A stretch of DNA of 64,000 nucleotides from Nocardioides marinus (lineage in GTDB: Bacteria > Pseudomonadota > Alphaproteobacteria > Rhodobacterales > Rhodobacteraceae). A program made the translations under genes and the position numbers. The notes beneath the pieces were generated by a model, which was not told the DNA's origin, made no database searches, and was given only the letters and a program-made list of their open reading frames with translations. The stretch is taken from contig JAHVJD010000001.1 of the NCBI GenBank assembly GCA_019801415.1, forward strand, positions 620,001 to 684,000, read 5' to 3'. Positions 8,822-18,324 of this stretch are shown piece after piece (the stretch's first letter is position 1; each line of letters starts with the position of its first letter).

Positions 8822-9769
8822 ATGGCGCAGCAGCAGGTGAAATGGGGCATCGTCAGCACCATCAAGGCCGGGGCCGAGGATATCCTGCGCTTTGCCGCCC
8901 ATCATCTGGAGATGGGCGCACACCGGCTGTATCTCTATCTGGATGCGCCCTGCCCCGACGCCTTTGGCCACCTGAAGGCGCATCCCAAGATCCGCGTCAT
9001 CACCTGCGACGACACCTACTGGGGCAAGCAGGGAGGCACCAAGGGCCGCCGACCCGCCAAACACCAGGTCCGCCAAAGCGCCAACGCCACACGGGCCTAC
9101 CACCGCCAGGCGGCGGGGGATGTTGAGTGGCTGCTGCATTGCGACGTGGATGAATTCCTGTGGTCGCCCGACCCCGTCGCCGCGACATTGGCGGAATTGC
9201 CACAAGAGGCGCTCTGCGCAAGGGTCCGCCCTCTCGAAGCGCTGGCGGGCGGCGATGGCTCGGCCTTCAAGACCCTTGCCGATGAAACCGCCTCCGCCGC
9301 GGCCTATGGCCCGTTTGGCGCGGATCTGCGTGGCGGATTCCTCAGCCACACCCAGGGCAAGCTGTTCGTGCGCTGCGGCCAGCCCCGGCTGGAGTTTCGC
9401 ATCCATAACGCCTTTGTCGATGACACCCCCAACCCGGGACAGGCCGAATTGGACCAGATGGAGCTGTGCCATTTTCACGCGCGGGACTGGGACAGCTGGC
9501 TGGCACACTATCAATATCGGCTTCGCAAAGGCTCCTACCGGGCCGAATTGAAGCCCACCCGCGCGCGCCAAGCCGGGGGAATCACCATGCACGAGTTGCT
9601 GAGCACGCTTGAGCGCGATGAAGGCACCGCCGGACTGCGCCGCTTCTTTGCGGCGGTCTGTGCCGACAGCCCCGCCCTGCGCGAGCGGCTCGCTGCGGCC
9701 GGACTGCTGCGGATTCGCCAACTGGGCTTGGGCGCGACGCGGCAGAAACACTTTCCGTCGAGCCCCTGA
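8822..9769 (+). CDS. Glycosyltransferase family 2-like protein
   Basis: A 315-residue protein of the 'glycosyl transferase family 2' type common in Rhodobacteraceae, whose members begin with WGIVSTIKA-like sequence and lack the usual GT2 N-terminal motif. It has the metal-binding LLHCDVDEFLW (DxD-type, near residue 105), a KLFVRC strand and a HNAFVDD/CHFHARDW region. No membrane segment or signal peptide is evident, so it is probably cytoplasmic. The ATG at 8822 follows AGGGGA; an upstream ATG-containing extension is not conserved-looking. The acceptor and donor are unknown, and no polysaccharide genes are adjacent. Confidence 0.75.
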   Translation: MAQQQVKWGIVSTIKAGAEDILRFAAHHLEMGAHRLYLYLDAPCPDAFGHLKAHPKIRVITCDDTYWGKQGGTKGRRPAKHQVRQSANATRAYHRQAAGDVEWLLHCDVDEFLWSPDPVAATLAELPQEALCARVRPLEALAGGDGSAFKTLADETASAAAYGPFGADLRGGFLSHTQGKLFVRCGQPRLEFRIHNAFVDDTPNPGQAELDQMELCHFHARDWDSWLAHYQYRLRKGSYRAELKPTRARQAGGITMHELLSTLERDEGTAGLRRFFAAVCADSPALRERLAAAGLLRIRQLGLGATRQKHFPSSP

Positions 9770-9824
9770 ATTGTTCCCTTTTCAGCGCGCCACCGGCTAA
9801 AAAGAGCGCAAAAACCGGCATTAA

Positions 9825-9853
9825 TTGACGATCACCCGGTATTTTGCTATGCC
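9825..9853 (+). promoter_or_regulatory. Promoter of the DEAD-box helicase gene
   Basis: TTGACG (9825-9830) and TATGCC (9848-9853) have an ideal 17-base spacer. They lie about 100 bases upstream of the helicase ATG at 9952, leaving a 5' leader of roughly 90 bases. Confidence 0.6.
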
Positions 9854-9951
9854 CGCCCTCGAGCCGGAAGCTGCCATCCCGCGTGACCCTAGCGGAGCCG
9901 GCTGCAACACACACGCGCGGGCCTGGTCAGTGTCCGCAATGACGGATACAG

Positions 9952-11370
9952 ATGACAAAATTCACCGATCTGAACCTGAACGCCAAGGTCCTCAAGGCAA
10001 TTGAGGAAGCTGGTTACGAAAGCCCCACCCCCATTCAGGCCGGGGCGATTCCCCCGGCGCTGGAAGGGCGCGATGTTCTGGGGATTGCCCAGACCGGGAC
10101 CGGCAAGACCGCGTCCTTCACCCTGCCGATGATTACCCTGCTGGCCCGTGGCCGCGCCCGCGCCCGGATGCCGCGCAGCCTGGTGCTGTGCCCCACCCGC
10201 GAGCTGGCGGCACAGGTTGCCGAGAACTTCGACACCTATGCCAAGCACGTGAAGCTGACCAAGGCGCTGCTGATCGGGGGCGTTTCCTTCAAGGAACAGG
10301 ACGCGCTGATCGACAAGGGTGTCGACGTGCTGATCGCCACACCGGGCCGCCTGCTGGACCATTTCGAGCGCGGCAAGCTGCTGCTCACCGGCGTGCAGAT
10401 CATGGTGGTGGACGAGGCCGACCGGATGCTCGACATGGGCTTTATCCCCGATATCGAGCGCATCTTCTCGCTGACGCCGTTCACCCGTCAGACGCTGTTC
10501 TTCTCGGCCACCATGGCGCCGGAAATCGAACGCATCACCAATACCTTCCTGTCGGCCCCGGCCCGGATCGAGGTCGCCCGCCAGGCCACCGCCTCCGAAA
10601 CCATCGAGCAGGGCGTGGTGATGTTCAAACCCTCCCGCCGCGACCGCGAGGGCAGCGAAAAGCGTAAGGTGCTGCGCGCGCTGATCGACGCCGAGGGTGA
10701 GAAGCTGACCAACGGCATCATCTTCTGCAACCGCAAGACGGATGTGGATATCTGCGCGAAATCGCTCAAGAAATACGGCTATGACGCGGCCGCGATCCAT
10801 GGCGACCTGGACCAGAGCCAGCGCATGAAGACGCTGGACGGCTTCCGCGAAGGCTCCCTGCGGATCCTGGTCGCCTCTGACGTCGCGGCGCGCGGGTTGG
10901 ACGTGCCGAGCGTCAGCCATGTGTTCAACTTCGATGTGCCCGGCCATGCTGAGGATTATGTCCACCGCATCGGCCGCACCGGTCGTGCGGGTCGCGAGGG
11001 CAAGGCGATCACCATCTGCTCGCCCCGCGACGAAAAGGCGCTGGATGCGGTAGAGACCCTGATCCAGAAGGAAATCACCCGGCTGGAAAACCCGGTGAAG
11101 CCCGCGCCGAAAAAGGACAAGCCCGCGCCGGAGGCCAAACCCGAGGCAGACGCCAAGGTCGAAAGCCGCGAGGAGAAATCCGGTGGGAAGCCCGCGTCGA
11201 AATCCGCCAAGGACACGCGCGACAACCGCGACACCAAGGTCAACCAGAAGAGCGGCCGCTCCTCTGGACGTGGCAAGGGCGAGCGTCGTGACGATAAGAC
11301 CGTCGTGGGCATGGGCGATCACATGCCCAGCTTCATTGCCCTCAGCTTTGCCGAGCGCCGCGCCGGTTAA
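9952..11370 (+). CDS. DEAD-box ATP-dependent RNA helicase, RhlE-type
   Basis: A 472-residue DEAD-box helicase. The Q-motif region, Walker A AQTGTGKT (46-53), PTRELA, the DEAD box (154-157), SAT (185-187) and HRIGRTGR are all present in order. After about residue 375 comes a Lys/Glu/Ala-rich basic tail containing SGRSSGRGKGERR, typical of RhlE-like proteins that bind structured RNA. It probably remodels ribosomal or mRNA structure in the cytoplasm. It has its own promoter and a strong terminator, so it appears to be a single-gene unit. The long leader could allow cold-responsive control, as for other helicases of this type, but the sequence does not prove this. Confidence 0.93.
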   Translation: MTKFTDLNLNAKVLKAIEEAGYESPTPIQAGAIPPALEGRDVLGIAQTGTGKTASFTLPMITLLARGRARARMPRSLVLCPTRELAAQVAENFDTYAKHVKLTKALLIGGVSFKEQDALIDKGVDVLIATPGRLLDHFERGKLLLTGVQIMVVDEADRMLDMGFIPDIERIFSLTPFTRQTLFFSATMAPEIERITNTFLSAPARIEVARQATASETIEQGVVMFKPSRRDREGSEKRKVLRALIDAEGEKLTNGIIFCNRKTDVDICAKSLKKYGYDAAAIHGDLDQSQRMKTLDGFREGSLRILVASDVAARGLDVPSVSHVFNFDVPGHAEDYVHRIGRTGRAGREGKAITICSPRDEKALDAVETLIQKEITRLENPVKPAPKKDKPAPEAKPEADAKVESREEKSGGKPASKSAKDTRDNRDTKVNQKSGRSSGRGKGERRDDKTVVGMGDHMPSFIALSFAERRAG

Positions 11371-11415
11371 ATCAGCAGGTCAAATCGGCAAAAGACGCTC
11401 CTGATCCCGATTTCC

Positions 11416-11447
11416 AAAGGGCCGCTTCCCAGTGAAGCGGCCCTTTT
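11416..11447 (+). terminator. Terminator after the helicase gene
   Basis: A perfect 13-base-pair stem (AAAGGGCCGCTTC / GAAGCGGCCCTTT) with loop CCAGT, ending in a short T-run. The flanking A and T runs could let it work in both directions. Confidence 0.85.
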
Positions 11448-11502
11448 GCGTCTGCCCCGCCGTATGGATTCGGGCAGTGACATTGATGTTCCGTCGCGCC
11501 CA

Positions 11503-11535
11503 TGCAAGTGCGGCATGGCAAGCTTTGCACTTGCA
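11503..11535. promoter_or_regulatory. 9-bp inverted repeat upstream of a small gene
   Basis: TGCAAGTGC (11503-11511) and GCACTTGCA (11527-11535) are exact inverted copies separated by 15 bases. They lie about 100 bases upstream of the small gene at 11631. The arms are spaced like an operator bound by a dimer, and no T-run follows. Confidence 0.4.
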
Positions 11536-11630
11536 GCATAACGGGTCTTCGATCTTGGTTGGCGTAAACGGGCCGAGAGAGGCGTATAGCTGCGCCAACA
11601 GAAAACGCGCCACTGATGACAGGCCAAACC

Positions 11631-11816
11631 ATGATCAGCACCGAAAACACAACGCCGACACTGACCCTCGCCGATTTCCAGGCCATCGAGGCACGCGCAC
11701 ATGAGCTGCGCGCCGAGGCCTTTGCCTCCATGCTGCGCACCCTGTTCCGCGCCGTGTTCAGCGCGCCGCGCAAAGTGGTCTCCTGCCCCAGCTGTGCCCG
11801 TCCGCTGCACGGCTGA
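11631..11816 (+). CDS. Small conserved protein, RSP_7527-like (unknown function)
   Basis: A 61-residue protein with a central amphipathic helix (FQAIEARAHELRAEAFASML) and a C-terminus holding CPSC, a possible metal- or redox-active pair. The pattern resembles short alphaproteobacterial proteins annotated as the RSP_7527 family, from memory of their E-R-RA-x-LRAEA core. No function is known. An in-frame ATG at 11616 is an alternative start; neither start has a strong ribosome site. It sits alone between two terminator-like hairpins, so it would be its own unit. Confidence 0.6.
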   Translation: MISTENTTPTLTLADFQAIEARAHELRAEAFASMLRTLFRAVFSAPRKVVSCPSCARPLHG

Positions 11817-11853
11817 CGCCCAAGGCTACGCTGCCCCCGTCCGGGGCACGATC

Positions 11854-11890
11854 AAAACGGCGCGTGCCCCCGAAGGGCCGCGGCGTTTTT
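11854..11890 (+). terminator. Putative terminator after the small gene
   Basis: AAAACG...CGTTTTT flanks a GC stem (CGCG / CGCG, with one mismatched pair) around CCCCCGAAGGG, followed by TTTTT. It lies about 40 bases after the small gene's stop codon. Confidence 0.55.
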
Positions 11891-11943
11891 CATTGCTGGC
11901 CGCCGTTTCAGGCTGCTGTCCCAACACCTCCGCAAAAGCGACA

Positions 11944-11974
11944 GCGCCGCGGTCCCGTCAAGGGACCGCGGCGC
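11944..11974 (-). terminator. Hairpin after rnj (end of birA-coaX-rnj)
   Basis: A perfect 13-base-pair stem (GCGCCGCGGTCCC / GGGACCGCGGCGC, five-base loop) lies about 70 bases past the rnj stop codon. On the minus strand it is followed by TGTCGCTTTTG, a poor T-run, so termination may be partial. Confidence 0.55.
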
Positions 11975-12046
11975 CTGGCCCAACGGGGCCTGATGCATCC
12001 ACGATGCAGCTTGGGCCGGGCGGGAGAGCCGCCCTGCCCCGCAGAG

Positions 12047-13714
12047 TCAGCGCATGCGGCTGACCACCACCGTGACTTCCGGCTTCTTGCCGATCTCGCT
12101 CTGCGCGCTTTGGCGCGCGATGCGACGCAGTTCCTGCTCCAGCTTTTCCTCGTTGCGCAGGGTCTTGGCCCCGGCCCGCATCAGGAACTGGTTCAGGTCC
12201 TCTTCCATCACCTCGACCAGTGCCGCGTTGGAGCTGCCGGTCTCGGCCAACCCCTTGATGTCGCACCACGGTTCCCCCAGAGGCTCGTCCTCTTCGTCGA
12301 GGATAACCGTCACGGTGACATGACCGTTCAGCGCCATGCGGATGCGGTCGCGCACGATGCCGTCCAGCGCGCCGTATTTGACCGTGCCGTCCAGGTAGGT
12401 GCGGCCGGTGTCGACACAGCCGGTGACCTTGGGCGCATCGCCCGTCAGGTCCATCATCATGCCGTTGACCACCACCGCGCTGGCGATGCCCTTGGCCTCG
12501 GCCAGGCGCGCATGCTGGCGCAGGTGACGGTGTTCGCCGTGCATCGGGACCACCATCTTGGGCTTCAGCAGATCGTGCAACGCCTCCAGGTCGGGCCCAT
12601 TGGCATGCCCCGACACGTGGTACAGGCCCGAGCTGTCGTCCACGACATCGACGCCCTTTTCCGAGAACTGGTTGATGATGTGGATCACGCCCTTCTCATT
12701 GCCCGGAATGGTCTTGGAGGAGAACAGGAACAGGTCGCCCTCCTTCAGCTCCAGCCCGCGGTACTTGCCGCGCGCCAGCTGGGCGGTGGCAGCGCGGCGT
12801 TCGCCCTGGCTGCCGGTGGTGATCAGCATCAGGTTCTCGCGCGGCACATCGCTGGCGTCCTCGGGGCTGATGGTCTTGGGAAAATCGCTCAGCACACCGG
12901 TTTCCACCGCGGCTTCGATCATCCGCCGCATGGCGCGGCCCAGCAGCACGATGGAGCGCCCGGCCTTCTCGCCCGCCTTTGCGAGCGTCTTCACCCGCGC
13001 CACGTTGGAGGCAAAGGTCGTGGCGGCCACCATGCCCTTGGCATTGGCGAACAGTTCGGTGATCGGCTCCGGCAATTCCGATTCCGAGCGGCCCGGATGG
13101 GTCGAGAAGACGTTGGTCGAATCGCAGACCAGCGCCTGGATGCCCGGTGCGGCGATCTGCGCCCACATCTCGGGATCGAAGGGTTCGCCCACCAGCGGGT
13201 TCGGATCCAGCTTGAAGTCGCCGGTGTGCACCACCCGGCCTGCCGGGCTGTCGATCACCAGGGCGCCGCTCTCGGGGATCGAATGGCTCATCGGCGCGAC
13301 GCCGACCGTGAAGGGGCCAAGCCGTGTCACCTCGGGCCAGGCCTCGACGGTGACGACATTGGCCGGATCATGGCCCGCTTCTTCCATCTTGCGCCGCGCG
13401 AGGTTGGCGGTGAAGGGGCGGGCGTAGATCGGCACGCTCAGGCTGGAGTACATATGCGCGATGGCGCCGATGTGGTCCTCGTGCCCGTGGGTGATGAAAA
13501 TCCCCTCCAGCCGGTCCACGCGCTCTTTCAGCCAGGTCATGTCCGGCATGATGAGATCCACACCCGGGGTCGTGTCCATGTCCGGGAAGGTCACGCCGAG
13601 GTCGACCAGGATCAGCCGCTCCTTGTCCTGCGGTCCGTAGCCATAGACATAGGCATTCATGCCAATTTCACCCGCCCCGCCGAGGGGCAGGTATATCAGT
13701 CGTTCACTGCTCAT
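12047..13714 (-). CDS. rnj: Ribonuclease J
   Basis: A 555-residue metallo-beta-lactamase/beta-CASP ribonuclease. RNase J processes and degrades RNA with 5'-to-3' exonuclease and endonuclease activity in the cytoplasm. The zinc motif THGHEDHIGA (His76, His78, Asp80, His81), the SHSIPES loop, VVHTGDFKLD and the beta-CASP segment with PMHGEHRHL are present. The full length equals typical alphaproteobacterial RNase J. Its ATG overlaps the coaX stop codon (ATGA), indicating translational coupling. It is the last gene of birA-coaX-rnj. Confidence 0.96.
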   Translation of the reverse strand: MSSERLIYLPLGGAGEIGMNAYVYGYGPQDKERLILVDLGVTFPDMDTTPGVDLIMPDMTWLKERVDRLEGIFITHGHEDHIGAIAHMYSSLSVPIYARPFTANLARRKMEEAGHDPANVVTVEAWPEVTRLGPFTVGVAPMSHSIPESGALVIDSPAGRVVHTGDFKLDPNPLVGEPFDPEMWAQIAAPGIQALVCDSTNVFSTHPGRSESELPEPITELFANAKGMVAATTFASNVARVKTLAKAGEKAGRSIVLLGRAMRRMIEAAVETGVLSDFPKTISPEDASDVPRENLMLITTGSQGERRAATAQLARGKYRGLELKEGDLFLFSSKTIPGNEKGVIHIINQFSEKGVDVVDDSSGLYHVSGHANGPDLEALHDLLKPKMVVPMHGEHRHLRQHARLAEAKGIASAVVVNGMMMDLTGDAPKVTGCVDTGRTYLDGTVKYGALDGIVRDRIRMALNGHVTVTVILDEEDEPLGEPWCDIKGLAETGSSNAALVEVMEEDLNQFLMRAGAKTLRNEEKLEQELRRIARQSAQSEIGKKPEVTVVVSRMR

Positions 13715-14493
13715 GCGTCAGTTCCGTTTTCCTTGTTGTATTTATGTATGATCTGAAGCCCGTGCATGGTGAGGTCTTCCTCGAACGCATCGAACAGATC
13801 TGCCGTTTGCTGGAACAAAGGCGCCAGCCCGCCTGTTGAGATAACTTTCATCGCCACGCCGCGTTCCATCTTGATACGGTCGCAGATTTCGCGCACGAGG
13901 CCGACATAGCCCCAGAACACGCCGGACTGCATGCAGGCGACGGTGTTGGTGCCAATTACACGCTGCGGCTTGGTAATGTCCACATGCGGCAAGGCCGCCG
14001 CCGCCTGGTGCAGAGCCTCGAGGCTGAGGTTCACCCCGGGCGCAATTACCCCGCCGATATAGGCGCCATCCTCGGCGACGACGTCAAAGGTGGTTGCCGT
14101 GCCAAAGTCAACCACGATCAGGTTGCCGCCATGCTGGTCGAAACCGGACACGGTGTTGACCAGCCGGTCGGGCCCGACCTGGGTGCCTTCATCCACCCGC
14201 ACGGCAACCGGCAGCTTGCATTCAGGTTTGCCCACGACCAGCGGGCGCGTGTTGAAATACCGATCGGCCAGCACCCGAAGGTTGAACACCACCCGCGGCA
14301 CCGTGGAAGACACGATCATGTCGGTGATATCCGCCTCGATGCCCTGCAGCCGCATCAGCGTGTTGAGCCAGACATAATATTGGTCGGCGGTGCGCTTCCA
14401 GTCGGTGGCCGTGCGCCACATGGCGATAAACTCTTCGCCGTCATAAATCGAAAAGACCGTGTTGGTGTTGCCGCAATCAACTGCCAGAAGCAT
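13711..14493 (-). CDS. coaX: Type III pantothenate kinase
   Basis: A 260-residue kinase that phosphorylates pantothenate in the first step of coenzyme A synthesis. The acetate-kinase-fold motifs are seen: DCGNTNT near the N-terminus (phosphate binding), GPDR, DFGTATTFD and GGVIAPG. The length is typical for CoaX. The start ATG at 14493 follows AAAGGGG. It lies 12 bases after the birA stop codon and overlaps rnj by four bases, so the three genes form a tight operon. The same coaX-rnj pairing is familiar in Rhodobacterales. Confidence 0.96.
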   Translation of the reverse strand: MLLAVDCGNTNTVFSIYDGEEFIAMWRTATDWKRTADQYYVWLNTLMRLQGIEADITDMIVSSTVPRVVFNLRVLADRYFNTRPLVVGKPECKLPVAVRVDEGTQVGPDRLVNTVSGFDQHGGNLIVVDFGTATTFDVVAEDGAYIGGVIAPGVNLSLEALHQAAAALPHVDITKPQRVIGTNTVACMQSGVFWGYVGLVREICDRIKMERGVAMKVISTGGLAPLFQQTADLFDAFEEDLTMHGLQIIHKYNKENGTDA

Positions 14494-14505
14494 CGCTGCC
14501 CCTTT

Positions 14506-15252
14506 CTAGAAAAAGATGTCCGCCGCCGGGATGCTGACACGGCCCTTGGCCGTGTTTAGGACGAGGTTGCCGTTGGCGTCCACCGTCTCGAATGTGCCTT
14601 CGGTTTCAGAATTGGCGGTGCGGGCGGTGATCACCTCGCCCAGCTTGGCCGCACGGGCGAGCCACTCGGTACGGATCGGTTCGAACCCGTAGGTGGAGAA
14701 CTGATGCTCATAGCGGGCAAAGGCCTCTGCCAGGGCTTCGAGGAAGTCCTCGGGCGAGACCTGCACGCCGGTTTCCGACAACAGCGACACCGGCCAGACC
14801 GCGCCGGGTTCCAGCCATTCCTTCATCGGGGTTTCCACCAGGTTGACGCCGATGCCGACGAACAGGTGGTTGACGCCTTTGCCATTGCCCGAGCTTTCCA
14901 GCAGGATGCCGGCCAGCTTGCCACCCTTCAACAGCACGTCGTTGGGCCATTTCAGCGACAAGCCGTCGCTGCGGCCGGTGACCGCGACGCAAGCGTCATA
15001 GACCGCGAGGGCTGCCACGAAGCTGCGCAGCGCCGCCTGACCCGGGGCACCTTCGGGGCGCATCACCAGGGTGGCGGCGAAATTGCCCTTGGGGTCTTTC
15101 CAGTCGCGACCGCGTCGGCCGCGGCCCTTGGTCTGACGCAGGGCCAGAATCCACTCCGGCCCCGCCAGCCCGTCGGCAATACGGGCCGCCTCGTCCAGGG
15201 TACTGTCGACCTCGGGCAGCACCCGTTTTCCATATCCTGCTGGCCAGCTCAT
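14506..15252 (-). CDS. birA: Biotin--[acetyl-CoA-carboxylase] ligase, monofunctional
   Basis: A 248-residue biotin protein ligase that attaches biotin to carrier lysines such as those of acetyl-CoA and methylcrotonyl-CoA carboxylase. GRGRRGRDW (43-51) is the biotinyl-AMP loop and KWPNDVLL (101-108) is the conserved core motif. A short SH3-like C-terminal domain follows. There is no N-terminal helix-turn-helix, so unlike E. coli BirA it cannot act as a repressor. It sits 69 bases after nuoN, behind a hairpin, and leads birA-coaX-rnj. A likely substrate, the biotinyl lysine of LiuD, is encoded at 34544 in this window. Confidence 0.95.
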   Translation of the reverse strand: MSWPAGYGKRVLPEVDSTLDEAARIADGLAGPEWILALRQTKGRGRRGRDWKDPKGNFAATLVMRPEGAPGQAALRSFVAALAVYDACVAVTGRSDGLSLKWPNDVLLKGGKLAGILLESSGNGKGVNHLFVGIGVNLVETPMKEWLEPGAVWPVSLLSETGVQVSPEDFLEALAEAFARYEHQFSTYGFEPIRTEWLARAAKLGEVITARTANSETEGTFETVDANGNLVLNTAKGRVSIPAADIFF

Positions 15253-15276
15253 GCGCGCTCCTTAGAAAGTGCGAAA

Positions 15277-15298
15277 GGCCCGGTCAAGCGACCGGGCC
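15277..15298 (-). terminator. Partial terminator between nuoN and birA
   Basis: A perfect 9-base-pair stem (GGCCCGGTC / GACCGGGCC, four-base loop) followed on the minus strand by only TTT. It probably reduces, rather than stops, read-through from nuo into birA-coaX-rnj. Confidence 0.55.
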
Positions 15299-15321
15299 CG
15301 TTCAGCCTGATGAAAAGCCGA

Positions 15322-16761
15322 TCAGTTTACAAGGGTGGCCGCAGCCGCAGCCGCCGCGCCGTCGATACCGAACTGGTAGACCACGCCCACCAGCATCATC
15401 GCTGCCGAGGCCATCAGGGCCACCGCCAGCACCGGGGAGCCCTTGGCCTCGACATCGCCCTCGCCGGTGCCGAAGTACATGTAGAACACGATCCGCAGGT
15501 AGTAGAAGGCACCGATGACCGAAGCCACGGCGGAGGCGATCACCAGCCCCATCAGCCCGGCGTCCACGCCCGCCTTCCACACGCCCAGCTTGGCAAAGAA
15601 GCCCAGCATCGGCGGCACGCCCGCCAGCGAGAACATCAGCACCAGCACCGCCAGCGCCTTGCCCGGCTCACGCGCGGCGAACTGGTTCAGGGCCAGAATG
15701 TCGGTGACCGGCTTGCCGTCTTTCTCGAGCATCAGGATGAAGGAGAAGGTGCCGATGTTCATGGTGACATAGATCGCGAGGTACACCAGCATCGCGCTGA
15801 TCCCTGCCTCGGTCCCGGCCGCAAGGCCGATCATTGCATAGCCCATGTGGGCGATCGAGGAGAAGGCCATCAGACGCTTGATGTCGCGCTGGCCGATGGC
15901 GGCAATCGCGCCGAGGAACATCGACAGCACCGACAGCACCACGATCACCTGCTGCCAGTCGGCGATGGCGCCACCGAAGGCGTCATGCAGCACGCGGGCG
16001 AACAGGCCCATCGCTGCCACCTTGGGTGCGGTGGCAAAGAAGGCGGTAACCGGCGTCGGAGAGCCTTCGTAGACGTCGGGCGTCCACATGTGGAACGGCA
16101 CCGCCGAAACCTTAAAGGCAAGCCCCGAGATCATGAAGACGAGGCCGAACAGCATGCCGATGGACATGTGGCCCTGCTCTGCCACCTGGATGATGCCTGC
16201 GAATTTGGTGGTTCCGGCAAAGCCGTAGACCAGCGAGGCACCGTAGAGCAGCAGACCGGAGGACAGTGCGCCGAGCACGAAATACTTGAGGCCCGCCTCG
16301 GTCGATTTCACGCTGTCGCGGCGCATTGCAGCCACGACGTACAGCGCCAGCGACTGCAGCTCAAGCCCCATGTACAGCGCCATCAGGTCGCCTGCCGAGA
16401 CCATCATCATCATGCCCACGGCGGAGAGCGCGACCAGGATCGGGTATTCGAACCGCAGCATGCCGCGCCGGGCCATGTACTCCTGGCCAATCAGCAGCAC
16501 CGCAGCGGCACCCAAAAGCAGCGCCACCTTGGCAAAGCGCGAGAAACCGTCGTCGATGAACATGCCGCCAAAGGCGGTCTGCGTTCCGGCCGGGCTGGAG
16601 CCGATCCAGAAGGCCAGCACCGCCAGCAGCGCGGCGGTGGACCAGACCAGCGGGCCCGCCAGCCTGTCCTTGCCGGTGTAAACCGCGCCCAAGAGCGCCG
16701 CCATGGCGTAAAGTGCCAGAACGATCTCTGGCAGGATTACGGTGAGATCAGCTTGGATCAT
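15322..16761 (-). CDS. nuoN: NADH-quinone oxidoreductase subunit N
   Basis: A 479-residue antiporter-like membrane subunit of respiratory complex I with about 14 transmembrane segments. It forms part of the proton-pumping arm. Family stretches include [22 protein letters not shown], the conserved TM Lys/Glu region around [21 protein letters not shown], and [13 protein letters not shown]. It is the last nuo gene, 15 bases after nuoM, and is followed by a partial terminator and birA. Confidence 0.96.
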   Translation of the reverse strand: MIQADLTVILPEIVLALYAMAALLGAVYTGKDRLAGPLVWSTAALLAVLAFWIGSSPAGTQTAFGGMFIDDGFSRFAKVALLLGAAAVLLIGQEYMARRGMLRFEYPILVALSAVGMMMMVSAGDLMALYMGLELQSLALYVVAAMRRDSVKSTEAGLKYFVLGALSSGLLLYGASLVYGFAGTTKFAGIIQVAEQGHMSIGMLFGLVFMISGLAFKVSAVPFHMWTPDVYEGSPTPVTAFFATAPKVAAMGLFARVLHDAFGGAIADWQQVIVVLSVLSMFLGAIAAIGQRDIKRLMAFSSIAHMGYAMIGLAAGTEAGISAMLVYLAIYVTMNIGTFSFILMLEKDGKPVTDILALNQFAAREPGKALAVLVLMFSLAGVPPMLGFFAKLGVWKAGVDAGLMGLVIASAVASVIGAFYYLRIVFYMYFGTGEGDVEAKGSPVLAVALMASAAMMLVGVVYQFGIDGAAAAAAATLVN

Positions 16762-16776
16762 CTGCCTGATGCTCCC

Positions 16777-18324
16777 TTAGTGCGAAGCAATCTGGGTCGC
16801 CGCCGAGGTATCGGCAGCAGCCAGAGACTGGTTGAAGTTAGCGACCAGCGCCTCGGTCGAGGGGCTGATGATATCGGTGACCAGCGCCGGGTAGACGCCC
16901 AGCAGCAGGGTCATCACCACCAGCGGCGCAAAGATGAACCGTTCGCGGGCGCTCATGTCCTGGATGGTCTTGAGGCTGCCCTTGATCAGGTCGCCGAACA
17001 CCACGCGGCGGTAGAGCCACAGCGCGTAGCCTGCCGAGAAGATCACGCCGGTTGCCGCCACTGCGGTGACCCAGGTGTTCTTCTGGAAGGCGCCCATCAG
17101 GGTCAGGAACTCACCGATGAAGCCAGAGGTACCCGGCAGGCCGACGTTGCCCATGGTGAAGAACATGAAGACCAGCGCATAGGCGGGCATACGGATCACC
17201 AGGCCGCCATAAGCGTCGATCTCGCGGGTGTGCATGCGGTCATAGATCACGCCGACGCAGAGGAAGAGCGCGGCGGAGATGAAGCCGTGGCTGATCATCT
17301 GGAAGATCGCGCCGTCCACACCTTGCTGGTTGGCGGCAAAAATTCCCATGGTGACAAAGCCCATGTGTGCGACGGACGAATAGGCGATCAGCTTCTTCAT
17401 GTCCTCCTGCACCATGGCGACCAGCGAGGTGTAGACCACCGCGATGGCGGACATCCACAGCACCACGTCGGTCATCACATCGGCCCCCACCGGGAACATC
17501 GGCAGGCTGAAGCGCAGGAAGCCGTAGCCGCCCATTTTCAGCAGGATTGCCGCCAGCACCACAGAGCCCGCGGTCGGCGCCTGTACGTGCGCGTCCGGCA
17601 GCCAGGTGTGCACCGGCCACATCGGCATCTTCACCGCGAAAGAGGCAAAGAAGGCGAGGAACATCAGCGTCTGCGCGCCGCCCACGATGTGCAGGCCCAG
17701 CACGTCAAACGACGCCGCCGAGAAGCTGTGGGTCAGCAGGGTCTCAATATCGGTGGTGCCGGCATCCACATACATGAACACCATCGCCACCAGCATCAGC
17801 ACCGAACCGAAGAAGGTGTAGAGGAAGAACTTGAACGAAGCGTAGATCCGCTCCTTGCCGCCCCAGATCCCGATGATCAGGAACATCGGAATGAGGCCCG
17901 CCTCGAAGAACAGGTAGAACAGCACCAGGTCCAGCGCCATGAAGACGCCCAGCATCAGGGTCTCCAGGAGCAGGAAGGCGATCATGTATTCCTTCACCCG
18001 GTCGGTGACCGACCAGCTGGCCAGGATGGTCAGCGGCATGATGAAGGTGGTCAGCATAACGAACAGCACCGAGATGCCGTCGACGCCCATCTTGTACTTC
18101 AACCCGAAGATCCATTCCGCCTCTTCGACGAACTGAAAGCCGGTATTGGCGGGATCGAACTGGGAGTAGATCCCGAGGCTGATCAGGAAAGTGACGGTGG
18201 TGGCAAAAAGCGCGACGTATTTGGCGTTGCGCTGCGCCGCCTCATCCGCGCCGCGCATCAACAGGGCCAGGATGGCCGCCGCAAGCGCCGGGATGAAGGT
18301 GACGATAGAAAGGAGATTGTCCAT
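16777..18324 (-). CDS. nuoM: NADH-quinone oxidoreductase subunit M
   Basis: A 515-residue antiporter-like subunit of complex I. Visible hallmarks are [18 protein letters not shown], the pumping-channel region [26 protein letters not shown] and [14 protein letters not shown]. About 14 hydrophobic segments are present and the length is normal. The ATG overlaps the nuoL stop codon by one base (TGATG), so the two are translationally coupled. It works with NuoL and NuoN in proton translocation across the inner membrane. Confidence 0.97.
   Translation of the reverse strand: MDNLLSIVTFIPALAAAILALLMRGADEAAQRNAKYVALFATTVTFLISLGIYSQFDPANTGFQFVEEAEWIFGLKYKMGVDGISVLFVMLTTFIMPLTILASWSVTDRVKEYMIAFLLLETLMLGVFMALDLVLFYLFFEAGLIPMFLIIGIWGGKERIYASFKFFLYTFFGSVLMLVAMVFMYVDAGTTDIETLLTHSFSAASFDVLGLHIVGGAQTLMFLAFFASFAVKMPMWPVHTWLPDAHVQAPTAGSVVLAAILLKMGGYGFLRFSLPMFPVGADVMTDVVLWMSAIAVVYTSLVAMVQEDMKKLIAYSSVAHMGFVTMGIFAANQQGVDGAIFQMISHGFISAALFLCVGVIYDRMHTREIDAYGGLVIRMPAYALVFMFFTMGNVGLPGTSGFIGEFLTLMGAFQKNTWVTAVAATGVIFSAGYALWLYRRVVFGDLIKGSLKTIQDMSARERFIFAPLVVMTLLLGVYPALVTDIISPSTEALVANFNQSLAAADTSAATQIASH

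Noticed and set aside
11432-11704. 90-codon plus-strand frame overlapping the helicase terminator
   Set aside because: It starts inside the terminator stem and overlaps the better-supported small gene in another frame. Its composition is not protein-like.
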